Shown here piece after piece: positions 52,777 through 63,664 of a stretch of DNA of 64,000 bases. The position numbers and the translations under genes are program-made. The notes under the pieces were generated by a model. It worked only from the letters and a program-made list of their open reading frames with translations, did not search any database and was not told the DNA's origin. The number at the start of each line of letters is the position of its first letter. Within the stretch, counting starts at the first letter, position 1. This DNA comes from Bactrocera neohumeralis. Its lineage: Eukaryota; Arthropoda; Insecta; Diptera; Tephritidae. The DNA is taken from contig NW_026089624.1 of NCBI RefSeq assembly GCF_024586455.1, positions 14,661,341 to 14,725,340 of the forward strand, given 5' to 3'.

Positions 52777-54500
52777 GAAAAATGCTCATATCTCAAATTA
52801 GAAGATCCCAACTGCCATACCCTATCACAAATCGATTTGTTATTAGGTAGTGACTTAATACCTCAAATAATTCTTGAAGGTATAGAAAAAATATCCAATA
52901 AATTTTTAGCCCAAAATACAATCTTTGGGTGGATACTAAGTGGCCAAGTCACAGAGAAAATTAATTTTTTTACAACTGAAGTTGAAAATATTTCAAACGA
53001 ATATTGAAATGATGAACTCAAAATTCTGGGAAGTAGAAGAATTACCTCAGACTACTCAACTTTCAGAAGCAGATCAGGCATGCGAAGCCTATTACAAGTC
53101 CACAACAACAAGAAACGAACATGGTCGTTATGTTGTGCGACTACCATTCAAACCAACTTTACCCTAGAATATCAGCAGTCCAGAAATTTCTAAGCCTGGA
53201 AAAAACCTGTTGAAAAAAAGTGAGCTTAAATCAGCATATGATAATGTGATGGACGAATATCTAGGCCTCAATCATATGGAAGAAGCTGTACCATATGAAA
53301 AAGTATCTAAAGGTAGATATTTATCGTTTTACCTGCCACATCACTGGGTAATACGACCTGAAAAACTCACAACAAAAGTACGAGTGGTTTTCAATGCCTC
53401 AAAGTGTACGAGCTCAGGCAAATCACTAAACGACGTACTATATACTGGCCCAACCTTACAACCTGATCTCATGCTGTTAATATTAAATTGGCGCATGTTT
53501 AAATACGTTTTTAATGGGGATGTAGAGAAAATGTACAGACAAATTCTAGTACATAAAGATGACCAAGATTTCCAGCGTATTGTCTTCCGCAAATCGAGTA
53601 ATAGTCCAATCAGCGACTACAAACTTAAAACCGTCACCTTTGGCATCAATTGCGCACCCTATTTAGCGATCAGGACACTACATGAATTGGCAAAAACAAA
53701 TGCAACAAATTTGCCCTTAGCAACTTCTGTGTTACAAACACAAACATATGTGGATGATATTCTATCAGGTATCAGTGATCAAAGCACTAAATTCAGCGGG
53801 ATTCCCCGTAAAGAAAATTACATCAAATCATCCCGAAATCATAAAAAACATAAAAAAGGAAGACTTATTAGATACAAATCTCCTTAAATTTGAAACGGCC
53901 AGTACAACAAAAACCCTAGGGATTCAATGGAATGCGATAACAGATCAATTCTCATATACAATTGAGTCAATATCTGCAATGTCCGCCATAACCAAACGCC
54001 AAATACTTTCCTCGGTGGCAAAACTTTTCGACCCCGCAGGATGGCTTTCGCCAATAATGATTCAAGCAAAAATACTTATTCAAGAATTGTGGCAAGATGG
54101 CACTGAATGGGATGAACAGGTAAAACCTTTACCTTTAGCGAAATGGGTACAATTTGCTAACAATTTGCATACTACTTCAGAAATTCGAATCCCTCGATGG
54201 GATTACATTAACGCAGAATTACACGGTTTCTGTGATCCCTCTGAAAAGGCTTATTACGCAACAGTTTACGTACGCACACAGTACGATAGCCAAAGCCAAA
54301 GTTGCACCTTTGAAGACACTCAGTCTGCCACGGCTTGAACTGAATGGTGCTCTTCTGTTAGCAAAATTAATTTCGATAGTTCAAACCCATCTGAAATTAA
54401 CCGATCACAAAACGTATCTTTGGTCAGACTCAGAGTTAGTTTTAGCGTGGTTAGAAAACCCACCCTATTGCTGGAAGACCTATGTATCTAACTGAATATC
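52777..54500 (+). pseudogene. pol: BEL pol: reverse transcriptase and RNase H
   Basis: After frames with GWILSGQV-like text, 53210-53887 gives the RT: HHWVIRPEKLTTKVRVVFNA, SLNDVLYTGPTLQPDLM, FNGDVEKMYRQILVHKDDQD (motif A), FGINCAPYLAIRTLHELA (motif B) and QTYVDDILSG (YVDD, motif C). A frameshift at about 53790 leads to 53748-54338 with SSVAKLFDPAGWLSPI and the RNase H start LHGFCDPSEKAYYATVYVR. The frame 54154-54495 continues with LWSDSELVLAWL, the conserved TDSxxxL-type segment. Confidence 0.85.
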
Positions 54501-56249
54501 CCAAATTTTAGACTTAGTTGGCCCAGCAAAATGGCAACATGTTGCAAGTGCGGATAACCCAGCCGATCTTGGGACAAGGGGTTGCAAGCCACTGCACCTC
54601 ACCAGCACTACACTCTGTTGGAATGGTCCAACATGGCTAACAGAATCACATGAATTCTGACCAAAGTCTCCGGCTCGTAATATAATACCGCCGGAAAGTC
54701 GGAAAATTGAAAATTTCCATATCACTTCCGAAGAGGATGATATTCTCCATCGATTTTCTTCATTTCCTAGAGCACTAAGAGTAGTCGCTTACATGCACAA
54801 ATTCACCGAAAGACGTAAACAAAAAATGAAAGGGATACCAAATGATCCTTGCGTACAATTCACGCATACCGATTTGCAACATGCCAAAGTTAGCCTTATT
54901 TCCTACACCCAAACACGCTATTTCAGTCGAGAGAAAGCAAAGTTGGTCGAAAGACAACCCCTCGAAGAGGGAAGCTCTCTTCTCGTCTTAAATCCATTCT
55001 TGGACGCTAAGGTATTAATAAGGGCAAATGGAAGATTAGCGAATTCCAGCCTCAGTTACAACGAACGGCATCCCATTTTTATACCTGAGAAATCCCGTTT
55101 TACTCATATATTCCTAATATACCTTCACCAGCTTATACTACATGGTGAGCAGCGCTTGATGCAGCAAATGGTATATACCGACTAAAGCCACAACTTAAAA
55201 AGACGATTTTTATGTGTAAACAATGTACCTTGTACAAACATAAAATGCGAACGCAGATCATGGCAGCTTTACCACCTGAACGCTGCAATTATGCTCTACC
55301 TTTTACTATTACTGGGGTTGATTTTGCTGGACCTTTCCAGATAAAGGCCTCGATGTTAAGATCTTCTTCCTTTAGAAAAGGGTATGTGGCTGTTTTTGTA
55401 TGTTTTACGACAAAGGCAGTACACCTCGAGCTTTGTTCAGATCTGACAACTGCGGCTTTCCTCGCAGCATTTGCACGCTTTGCCGGACGACGCTGATTTC
55501 ATTCAAAGATTATGAGCGACAATGGGAAAAACTTTATCGGAGCTCAAAGAGCCACCGAGAAAGAGTTCATAAACTTTTTGAAAGAAGTATCCCCTGAAAT
55601 AATTAAAAAATATGCACCCCAAGGGATCGATTGCCAGTTATACCTCAATGTTCTCCACACATGGGTGGACTTTGGGAATCAGCAGTCAAAAGCTTTAAGT
55701 CCCATTTAAAGAAAACAGCTGGTAATCATAAATTCAATTATGAGAAGTTTAGTACCCTACTCACTCGTATCGAAGCCGTATTAAATTCAAGACCCATATC
55801 ACCACTCTCGCAAGATCCCTCCGATTTCACAGCTCTTACACCTGGACACTTCCTCAGAGGAGCTCCTCTTCTCGCCATACCTGAGACAGAAGGAGACTCA
55901 CTCAGTTTAATAGATCGATGGGAAAGATTCAAGATTCTCCATCATTAATTCAGCCACAGATGGAAGGAGGACTATCTTAAAGATTTCCATAAGAGATATC
56001 GATGGAAAACGATCCAGAAGGAACTCAGTACACGCGAATGCGTCATCATACAGGGCGAATGCCTTCCCCCAACCGAATGGCGACTAGGTCGCATTGAAAA
56101 GGTTCATCGAGGATCAGATGGTCACATAAGAGTAGTCGATGTACGAACACAAACTGGCCTACTAACTCGACCATTAGTGAAATTGTGTTTTCTTCCAAAT
56201 ACCGAAGAACCGATCACCGAAAACAAGCGAACGCAAACGCATACATAAA
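54500..56249 (+). pseudogene. pol: BEL pol: integrase
   Basis: Zinc-binding and linker parts occupy 54793-55250 (HPIFIPEKSRFTHIFLIYLH, then MCKQCTLYKHKM). The core has TGVDFAGPF (first Asp, 55.3 kb), MSDNGKNFIGA (second Asp, 55.52 kb) and LWESAVKSFKSHLK (Glu, 55.68 kb). The LTPGHFLRGAPLLAIPE segment at 55.85 kb and the GEC and TEWRLGRIEKVHRG region at 56.05 kb are the BEL/Pao integrase tail, which ends at 56247-56249. Three or four frameshifts or stops are present. Confidence 0.85.
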
Positions 56250-56458
56250 ATCAAACAATAATTAATTAAAAATGCACCGTTACAATCCGTACGTACAAAC
56301 CAAAAACATAATGCACGCGATTAATAATAAACAACAAAATCCATATCTAAATAATATATAATACATATAAATAAAAGTAGCATATAAAGACATCAATACA
56401 TATATCTATATATATATAGTATACACATATATATAATGAGTAGCATACTTCATACTAC

Positions 56459-56875
56459 TTGCAAAACATGTTTAATATACATATTCCTATTCCACTAGAA
56501 ATGGACGTAGAAGAAACCCGCAATAACCCCCAGTCGGTGAGGTCCGCAAGTAATGCAAATGCAGCATCCGCTGCACCCATCGCCGCTCCAAGGAGGCAAC
56601 AAGGCACAAGCCCGCCCAGCCAGCATCACACCTTATTCCACCGCTTCCCTCGACGCGCTGATCAGTCAACGCACACCAGTCACCGGCAGAATCAACAGCG
56701 GCACAGTCAACGTGGGAATCAAGTGCAACGCCGAAGAGCCCATCGTTCTAAGCAGTCCCGAGGTGCACGCTCGCATACCCCGCCACGTCATAGTCATCGC
56801 AACCAGCGAAAAGCGACGGGCTTCAGCGCTGTAGTGAGTACCCTACAAAAACTACAGAGGCTTCTAGGCAATTAA
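56459..56875 (+). CDS. Extra small ORF between BEL integrase and 3' LTR, unknown
   Basis: An open frame of 138 codons gives a basic, S/R/H/Q-rich product. An overlapping frame (56553-56834) reads more like a folded protein, with SLDALISQRTPVTGRINSGT and SPEVHARIPRHVIVIATSEK. The first frame is more plausible up to about 56590 and the second after it, so a frameshift in one original ORF is likely. The position matches accessory or env-like ORFs of some BEL elements, but there is no signal peptide or membrane segment. The GC content is clearly higher than the surroundings. Confidence 0.4.
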   Translation: MQNMFNIHIPIPLEMDVEETRNNPQSVRSASNANAASAAPIAAPRRQQGTSPPSQHHTLFHRFPRRADQSTHTSHRQNQQRHSQRGNQVQRRRAHRSKQSRGARSHTPPRHSHRNQRKATGFSAVVSTLQKLQRLLGN

Positions 56876-56880
56876 TTCGC

Positions 56881-56893
56881 CTAGGGGGGCCGG
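56881..56893 (+). other. BEL polypurine tract
   Basis: CTAGGGGGGCCGGGA lies immediately before TGTTTATGCG, the first bases of the 3' LTR at 56894. The tract is interrupted by CC. Confidence 0.65.
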
Positions 56894-57632
56894 GATGTTT
56901 ATGCGACTTCCTGGTATCTCGCCCCACAACGCAACATTCATCCCGCATCACGACATTTATCATACAACACAACATTCATCATACACAACATACAGCATCA
57001 CACCACGCAACCCCACGCACCAAACACCACTATACCACAACATACATCTTTTTCACCACTCAGCCGATAAAAAAGGATTGGTTAGATCGGGGTGGACTCG
57101 ATTCGATTTCAACGCCCGTAAGGCATAGCAACGTCTCGCCGGTTTGCAAAAGGTTGATGCTTTAATTTCGTGTGTGATCCGAACTGAAAGAAAACTCTTT
57201 CTATCGTGCGTGTGGGTGTGCACTAGCAGCAGTGTAAATCCTTATATATATATATGAAAATTATAAATATTTGAATTGTGAACAAAATATGAATTATAAC
57301 CATTTGAATTGTGAACAAAATATGAAATTATAACCATTTGAATTGTGAATGAAAAATAAAATTATAACCATTTTGCATTGTGAACAAAAAACCAAAAAAT
57401 TAATTATATCAACAGAAAGAACACAAAATACTGTGAACCTATTTAAAACCTAATCAATTTATTTTGTTGAAAGTCGTGCCCGGATACAAATAAAGTATAA
57501 TTTGTGGAATTTAACATTTATGTTGCCAAATTATAACTCTTTCATTTAAAGACGAAAAAAAGGGATACATCATCACAAGCTAAAAGCGTAAGTATTCCCC
57601 ACACATAATTAGTGAAACTAAGTGCACGAACA
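56894..57632 (+). repeat. BEL 3' LTR
   Basis: It starts TG and ends CA (TGTTTATG...GCACGAACA), 739 bp. It has fewer roughly 20-bp ACAACAYAACATTCATC units than the 5' LTR and the same 34-bp repeat block (57250-57390). Differences from the 5' LTR are scattered, a few percent by eye, indicating an old insertion. Confidence 0.85.
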
Positions 57633-58300
57633 GGATAGATAATTCTTAATTTTTAATAGTAGTATTTATTTTTTTGAATTATAAACTTTTTAATTTAACT
57701 TAGCACTAATTGGTGCACAATATTTTTGGTTAACCTGTCTCGAGCTAACAGAAATAGATTTGATGGTTTTCCCACACGTGAGCATGCAACATATAATTGC
57801 CCATGGGAAAAACATGGATTATCCAAATCTAACCCACAAATGGACATTGTTTGGCCTTGAGACATGGCAAAAGCTAAACGAATAGGAAACTGTATTCTTC
57901 TGAATGGTATCGTAGATTCTGACGGTATCATTGGAATACGGAGCAACAGGACCACTTCTCCTTTAAACTTTCCAGTCAAAATGGTTGCTTCGAGAATATT
58001 CCCTGTTAACTTTTTGATGACCAAACGTGTACCGGGGCAACAGGACCACTTTTCCTTTAAACTTTCCAGTCAAAATGGTTGCTTCAAGAATATTCCCTGT
58101 TAACTTTTTGATGACCAAACGTGTACCGTTGCATAACCGAGGGGGATTCAAATTACGCAGAAGAATAATAATTGAACCAATCTTCAACCGAAGAATATGT
58201 GGTGGCATAAGCACTGAAAATGACAATGCTTAAATAACAGCTGATTTTTGTTTTGAATTTGCTTTGAATTTTCAGCGCCATCTTTCGTAGCGTAGGGCAA
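57633..58300 (-). mobile_element. Helitron E fragment
   Basis: The 3' untranslated part lies directly beside the BEL LTR and the CTAG end is missing. The helicase C-terminal coding region follows to about 58226 and similarity stops soon after. No 5' end is seen. Confidence 0.65.
57695..58226 (-). pseudogene. Helitron helicase C-terminus with tandem duplication
   Basis: The minus strand reads IILLRNLNPPRLCNGTRLVI, KKLTGNILEATILTGKFKG, VVLLPR, then IPMIPSESTIPFRRIQFPIR, LAFAMSQGQTMSICGLDLDN and FSHGQLYVACSRVGKPSNLF. This is the end of the Pif1-like helicase. A 94-bp duplication (first copy at 57943, second at 58037) repeats the KKLTGNILEATI part and shifts the frame. Confidence 0.85.
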
Positions 58301-59589
58301 GTGTCCGTTCGTTTGCACTCAATAACAGCTTATACTTTTCCTTCAGTTCCCATAGGTGCTCCGACTTGCTAGTGATGAAATTTGGGGTTCTTTTGTTGTT
58401 TTCATCAATTTTTGATATAATTTTCCTCGCAAATTTATGTATTGTCTGTTATAATTTAAATATTTCAAACATAATTTTATGAATGACATTTGCAAAATAT
58501 ATGTTGCCCATAACGTTGCCATATATCATAATAAAATTTTATAGAATTTAAGCAGCACTGTGAAACCGGGCATTAGCCATATGTGTACGCATATGTATGT
58601 TTGTATGCTTGTGCATTATTTGTTCGGAAGTGTATACAAATATATATACATATAGGTATAAATGAATGTATATGAACATGCAGATCAATCCCCGCACATG
58701 TAATATATTGATAAGTGATAAAATCAAAATTATACTTATATCATAATTAGTTTAACATGCCAATGGAAATATTACAATGCTGTGTTGGGAGTATCATAAG
58801 AAGCATGCATATGTGTCTTCATATTCTTCATATTGTTCTTCAATATTCCTTGATTGCGCATACATCATATGGCATCATATGCCGTACATATATTATTTCT
58901 CTTCATATTCTCTGTTTGAGTATGTGGAGAACTGTTAAAAGTGTTAGCATTTCACAGCGTGAATTCTGTAGTTGTGTGGTGAGATTCCGTGTCGCAATTT
59001 TATAAAATGTTCGCTGTCGAACCTGCACCTTCTCTATGTTTTATGTTCTCTGTATGGGTACACACCTTATCCGAGAACACTGAAAGAGTATCGCCAGATC
59101 AAATTAGCAAACAGGCAGGTAATTCGATCCCCACATGAAAGCTCGTGGACGTTTTGCTACTGAGTACTATCTTTTTTTACGTAACGGGTGTTTGTAGTAC
59201 CAAACCAAAATAAACTAAAAGGTGGTAAACGGAATCTGTGGATTGAAAATTCTTAAAAATAGTGAGTTCTACCCTATTAGAAGTTTAATTGACATATTTT
59301 AGAAACTGCTCAACTGACTCCAAGAAAACTTGCTAAAGACCTTTGAAAGCTTCTTTATATACTGTGAAAATTGGTTAAATCATATAATAACCAAACCCAC
59401 TCCACTTTTAACGATTATAGTCAGAGCTCATCTTTTCCTAGTAAGATTGTATCGTAATACCGAAAACATCGTATATCGACTAGTGCGTTAGAATCTGATA
59501 TCTTTATCGATTGTCCAGTGAGTATTGTTTGACATTTCATGAATTGGAAGTGAAGTCCCCGTTTTCACCTGATATTTCGGAAAGGTGCA
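58301..59589. other. Intergenic sequence, nothing recognised
   Basis: AT-rich, with CATATG/TACATATG-type simple sequence at 58570-58700. Open frames at 58757-59005 and 58972-59163 lack motifs and are probably chance. Confidence 0.45.
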
Positions 59590-59760
59590 TTTGCCCATGA
59601 AATGAAAGCGTTATGCAGGCGTAGAGGCCATTCAAAAGGCTTGCACCGGCATACTGGCGGCCATACCGGTCAACGAGATAAAACACTTATTCGACATGCT
59701 TTTGGACCGTGCCAAAAGCTGTATTGAAGCAGACGGAGACTATTTTGAATAAAATAAATT
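59590..59760 (+). pseudogene. Mariner transposase C-terminal relic
   Basis: The text reads KRYAGVEAIQKACTGILAAI, then a KHLFDMLLDRAKSCIEADGD segment ending DYFE and a stop at about 59750. This is the normal C-terminus of mariner transposases (CIxxxGDYFE). The DDE core is absent. Confidence 0.65.
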
Positions 59761-60224
59761 GATTTTGCAGAAAAAATCATTTGTTCTGTTTGCGTTTTAA
59801 AGTCATGTTTACTTTGGAACGCAACGTGTATACACGCATGCAGTAGAGCAGGGTCACGCCCTATCTAATCATTGGTAATGTTTTGTTCAACATTAATTGA
59901 ATGTAATTGCAAAATCCACGGCTAAAACCCATATACGAGTACTACACGTACAAAAACGCATACACAGGTTGGGTTTTTTAAATATTGCATTGTTCTGTGC
60001 AATGCTTCAGGAATATTTGTCAGCTATTATGCACTCGTTTTAATCATATTTATGATTCAACTTTTTCTTGTTCAATTACAACTTTATACTATATATATAT
60101 ATTCATATACATATATGTGTATGTTGACAAAAAAAACTGTACCCTGCCAGTAGCTGTCAATGTTAATTTTAATTTTTAAAGTAAAATATATTCAAATGAT
60201 TTTTACGTGAATATTGAACACATG
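59761..60224. other. Intergenic sequence, nothing recognised
   Basis: Contains a short TATATATATATTCATATACATATATG tract (60091-60120). No gene is seen. Confidence 0.45.
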
Positions 60225-60413
60225 CTTATGTTTTGAAATATATATATTTTTATTTATGAATTGTTGTGACTTTTAACACAAAACGATAAGAAGTATCCTA
60301 TGCCCGTTCCGAGGTTCCGAGCGAATTCATTACCTTCATTTTCGACCAAATCGGTTCAGCCGTACCGGAGTTACAAATATAGACATAAAAGGCGTTTCAT
60401 TTTTATATACATA
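60225..60413 (-). mobile_element. Helitron 5'-terminal fragment
   Basis: It matches the 5' subterminal region of Helitron A (18290-18470): the AAGTATCCTATG-like phrase, then ACCAAATCGGTTCAGCCGT. The very end (TC) is not preserved. The next Helitron 3' end (CTAG at 60414) abuts it directly. Confidence 0.6.
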
Positions 60414-61008
60414 CTAGAGGACCCGTCCACGCTTCACTGTGGCTGAAAATACTACAACTACCATCTATGTATATGATTTCTATTAGTTGGATTATAACTA
60501 TTAGTTAAGGAGATTTTGAATTTTTGAGAAGCAGCTTGTGTTAGTTTACAAAAAAATGGATCAGAAAATATTTCGTGTGTCAATGAAGCATTACTTTTTT
60601 TGTGAAAATACTGTTGTATTTTGGCTCATGGAAATCCACCGATGAAAAGATATTTGCTAAGCTTAAAGAGGCGAAAGCTCTGGGCAAAGTGTGTGCCTCG
60701 CAAGTTCATAATCCAACAAACACAACGAATAACTGATTCTGAGAAGTGTTTGAGTGCTCTTTAATCGTAATAAAACCGAATTTTTGCGGTTTTGAGCAAA
60801 TGAATTTTGAACAAATGCTTATGATTTGAAATATAAATTTTGTATTTATGAGTTTTATTAAATTTTGGTATAAAGAGGTAAAAGGTGTCCTATGTCCTTA
60901 CGCCGATTCTAGGCTACCTCTCCACCAATTTTCAACCAAATCGGTTCAGCTGTTCTTGAGTTATAAATGGTGTAACTAACACAACTTTCTTTTATTTAAT
61001 ATATAATA
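60414..61008 (-). mobile_element. Small Helitron carrying a mariner fragment
   Basis: The 3' end CTAG lies at 60414-60417 after A, and the 5' region (minus strand) near 61008 matches that of Helitron A. Between them 60530-60800 is a decayed mariner N-terminal region: an ATG at 60553 begins MDQKIFRVSMKHYF and shares its untranslated lead with the mariner relic at 6.7 kb. No Helitron coding sequence is present. Confidence 0.6.
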
Positions 61009-61403
61009 AAACAGGAAAATAGTGTTTTACAGTTCATACTTAGGTTATGCTTATAGCGGGATTCTGTAACGAGTCTCTAGTCTCTATTTGAGACATTTTG
61101 AGGCAAAGTCTCAATTTGAGACTAGTTACTATTCACTAAACAGTCTCTTGCGTTAGTATCAAACTATTGAGACCTGGTAGTTAACAGGTCACAAAACTAG
61201 AAAGAACTCTTGTCTGCCATTTTGAATATACTGAATAGAGATCATCATAGATATTAATCGATTGTCGTTTCTTTATATTTTGTAAGCAGCTCAAACACGA
61301 AAAGGTTACAAGTAAATCAATTTTACATAAATTTCGTAAATATTATGAAACAAAGTCAACATATATTTTTATTTTCATTGATAATTATGTTTTTTGACTA
61401 TGT
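61009..61403. other. Intergenic sequence with repeated GTCTC phrases
   Basis: GAGTCTCTAGTCTC, AAGTCTCAATTTGAGACT and CAGTCTCTTG occur within 61070-61150. The CTCAATTTGAG core is an inverted repeat. No coding sequence is recognised before the gap. Confidence 0.4.
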
Positions 61404-61503
61404 NNNNNNNNNNNNNNNNNNNNNNNNNNNNNNNNNNNNNNNNNNNNNNNNNNNNNNNNNNNNNNNNNNNNNNNNNNNNNNNNNNNNNNNNNNNNNNNNN
61501 NNN
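61404..61503. other. Assembly gap (100 N)
   Basis: Exactly 100 N. The LINE ORF2 to the right is cut here. Confidence 0.99.
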
Positions 61504-62078
61504 ACCGGTAATTTACAAAGACCCCAATTTAGATCGCTGTTGTTTCGTTAGCACATAGACTAAAAATAATGTGGATACCCGGTCACTCTGGAATCATTGG
61601 AAATACTTTTGCGGACTCGGTGGCTAAGGAGGTGTGCATCACTCTAACAACTACATCTGCCTTGTTTGTTAAGAGTGATATAAAACGGCTTATTATTCAA
61701 CAAAGATCCACTAAATTGGCGCTTGATTGGATGAATTACAGACACCACTACTCTAAAATAAATTCAAATCGTATCAAACCATCCTTTCCGTCATCGCTTT
61801 CATCTAATTATATCATTCCATATATCAGACTTCGCATTGGCCACTCCATTATCACACACGCTCACATACTAAATGGCACTAAGATCAACCAATGCCCATT
61901 TTGTGATTCAGATTTAAATCTATTGCATCTTCTGCAACATTGTCCAGCACTTCAAACTCATAGACTGTCAAACTTCAATAATACTGATCCAATAATTTTA
62001 TTGATGGATCCCTCAAGCAACAACATTTCGAAAATCTACAACTTTTTGAAAGACAGCGACCTTCTTCGACGCATATAA
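61504..62078 (+). pseudogene. I-type LINE ORF2 C-terminus (RNase H end)
   Basis: The 169-codon frame (61569-62078) opens MWIPGHSGIIGNTFADSVAK, the last RNase H motif (GHSGIxGNxxAD) of I-clade LINEs. It then has IRLRIGHSIITHAHIL and a CPFCDSDLNLLHLLQHC zinc-binding-like end. The stop at 62078 appears natural. Catalytic parts of RNase H and RT lie in or before the gap, so the element may be either truncated or intact there. Confidence 0.8.
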
Positions 62079-62333
62079 CATAACCAGTCGGCCGATAGCC
62101 CAAAGTTAAAAATATAAATGTACAATGCATTATATATCGGAGAAACACGAGTTTTAATTAGTTGATTTTTTGAACTTTAAATGCAAAAAAATTTAACACC
62201 ATAAATCAGCGCAACTATATATATATATATTCTTGATCTGGAGGACCTCCTCTTTCCATACATACCCATTTTATCCCTGAAATCGGGGGATGCTATTCTA
62301 AATCGTAGCCAAGAATTCGGTAAATCTCAATAT
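62079..62333. other. Probable LINE 3' untranslated region and spacer
   Basis: The sequence follows the ORF2 stop, with a TATATATATATATATTC tract near 62216-62232 that could be the LINE tail. No other feature is seen. Confidence 0.4.
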
Positions 62334-62891
62334 GGGTTGGGTTTAGTATCGCGCCGGTTAATTTTGGCTCACTGTACCTAAACGAGACAACCGAATTGAA
62401 AATTTTAAACACGAATGTATGCTTAAATTATCAAACTTTATTTTAAAACATATTTTATAAAAATCGGTTCACAAATTTTTGCACAAATTCACTTTAAAAA
62501 TGCTATTTTTTGCAAATTTCTCAATATATGCTAGTGTATTTTCACCTGTTGTGCATTGTACCAAACCAATTATGGATACATTTTCACGCACATATATTAC
62601 TTATAAATTATAAAAACCACTAGTAATGTTTTTAATTACTTTTGATTGTTAATTTCTTGGGGAATGTTTAGTTTAGTATCTCATTTTGAAGAGGTTTTGC
62701 GCAAAAGGGGAGGGGGCTGGGGGCTTGCTACCCCCCTCATTTGAAAGGTAATGAATGGAGCTTTTGAATAATAGCACCCTTCCCCCCCTAGGACCACGGG
62801 GGGCTCTAGGGCAGCCTCCTGAAAATGGTGTAAAATCGCAGTTTTTCCATACAATTTTCACTAATTATTATAAAATGTATGTATTTTTACG

Positions 62892-62970
62892 CATAGAGTG
62901 ACTCTATGTTTATTATTTTTATTATTTCAATGAATTAAAGTGGAAATCCACTTTATTTAAATAATAAAAA
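62892..62970. repeat. Two adjacent perfect hairpins
   Basis: CATAGAG/CTCTATG (62892-62908) has a 7-bp stem and 3-base loop. A second structure pairs TTTTTATTATTT (62916-62927) with AAATAATAAAAA (62959-62970) and has an inner AAAGTGGA/TCCACTTT stem (62937-62954). Confidence 0.75.
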
Positions 62971-63061
62971 CACTGAAAATGAAAAATTGTATATGTATCG
63001 GTAATACCAAGATAACCCAACCAACCATTTATACAAGACCCTGAAAAGTGGGCAATATATT

Positions 63062-63362
63062 ACGTCCATATAACGAAAATTTTGAATAAAAAATCGCGCG
63101 ATTTTCAATATAATATATTACATTGAAACAAGCGCCGCAGGCGAAAATTTGGAATAAAAAATCGCGCGATTTTTTATTCAAAATTTTCATTATATTTTCA
63201 GTATAATATATTACATTGAAACAAGCGCCGCAGGCGAAAATTTGGAATAAAAAATCGCGCGATTTTTTATTCAAAATTTTCATTATATTTTCAGTATAAT
63301 ATATTACATTGAAACAAGCGCCGCAGGCGAAAATTTGGAAAATTTTTTCGTTATATGGACGT
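63062..63362. repeat. 301-bp inverted-repeat unit with 93-bp tandem repeats
   Basis: The ends ACGTCCATATAACGAAAA (63062-63079) and TTTTCGTTATATGGACGT (63345-63362) are perfect inverted repeats of 18 bp. Inside, a 93-bp unit starts at 63120, 63213 and 63306 (ACATTGAAACAAGCGCCGCA). Each complete unit contains the palindrome AAAAATCGCGCGATTTTT. The minus-strand open frame here is an artefact of the repeat. Confidence 0.8.
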
Positions 63363-63601
63363 CCTATGTAAAGTAACCCAAATGTATATAAGACCTACCA
63401 TTGGGATTCGTTGGGTTATTACTGTCTTCCTTTTGTGCTTATTTTCTTCGTCGTTTGACAGTTCATATTCAGTAATTTTGCTTACATTTCAAGGAACAGT
63501 ATAACACGTAATTTAAAGCTGTTTTATTTATTAAATTGTACATAAAATTGCAACTTAAAATTCATAATTTATCATTAATTCAATTAAATATATTTAAAAG
63601 A

Positions 63602-63664
63602 ATGTGTTGCAAGCAGTGCAACAAAAACCTCAAAAGAAGAGAGCCATTATTTGAGCAAATGTGA
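63602..63664 (+). other. Very short frame with CxxC, possible exon
   Basis: The frame MCCKQCNKNLKRREPLFEQM has a CxxC pair like the start of a zinc-binding domain and stops after 20 codons. It lies inside the inverted-repeat element. It could be a first exon or chance. I see no continuation. Confidence 0.2.

Larger units (their letters stand above)
46303..57632 (+). mobile_element. BEL/Pao LTR retrotransposon, 11.3 kb
   Basis: Two LTRs (46303-47073 and 56894-57632) frame a primer site, a 4.7-kb leader, gag and pol with protease, RT, RNase H and integrase in the BEL/Pao order, an extra small ORF and a polypurine tract. Stops and shifts make it inactive. The flanks differ (errantivirus LTR on the left, Helitron on the right) and no target duplication is seen, so one flank was lost or rearranged. 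Confidence 0.85.

Noticed and set aside
62673..62861. 62-codon minus-strand frame rich in Gly, Pro and Arg
   Set aside because: It results from the G/C-run block and has no homology features.
63029..63283. 84-codon minus-strand frame with an internal repeat
   Set aside because: It is produced by the 93-bp tandem repeat, whose unit is a multiple of three and has no stop in that frame.
63120..63338. Possible CRISPR-like array of 93-bp repeats
   Set aside because: The repeats are directly adjacent without unique spacers and sit within an 18-bp inverted pair in eukaryotic DNA.
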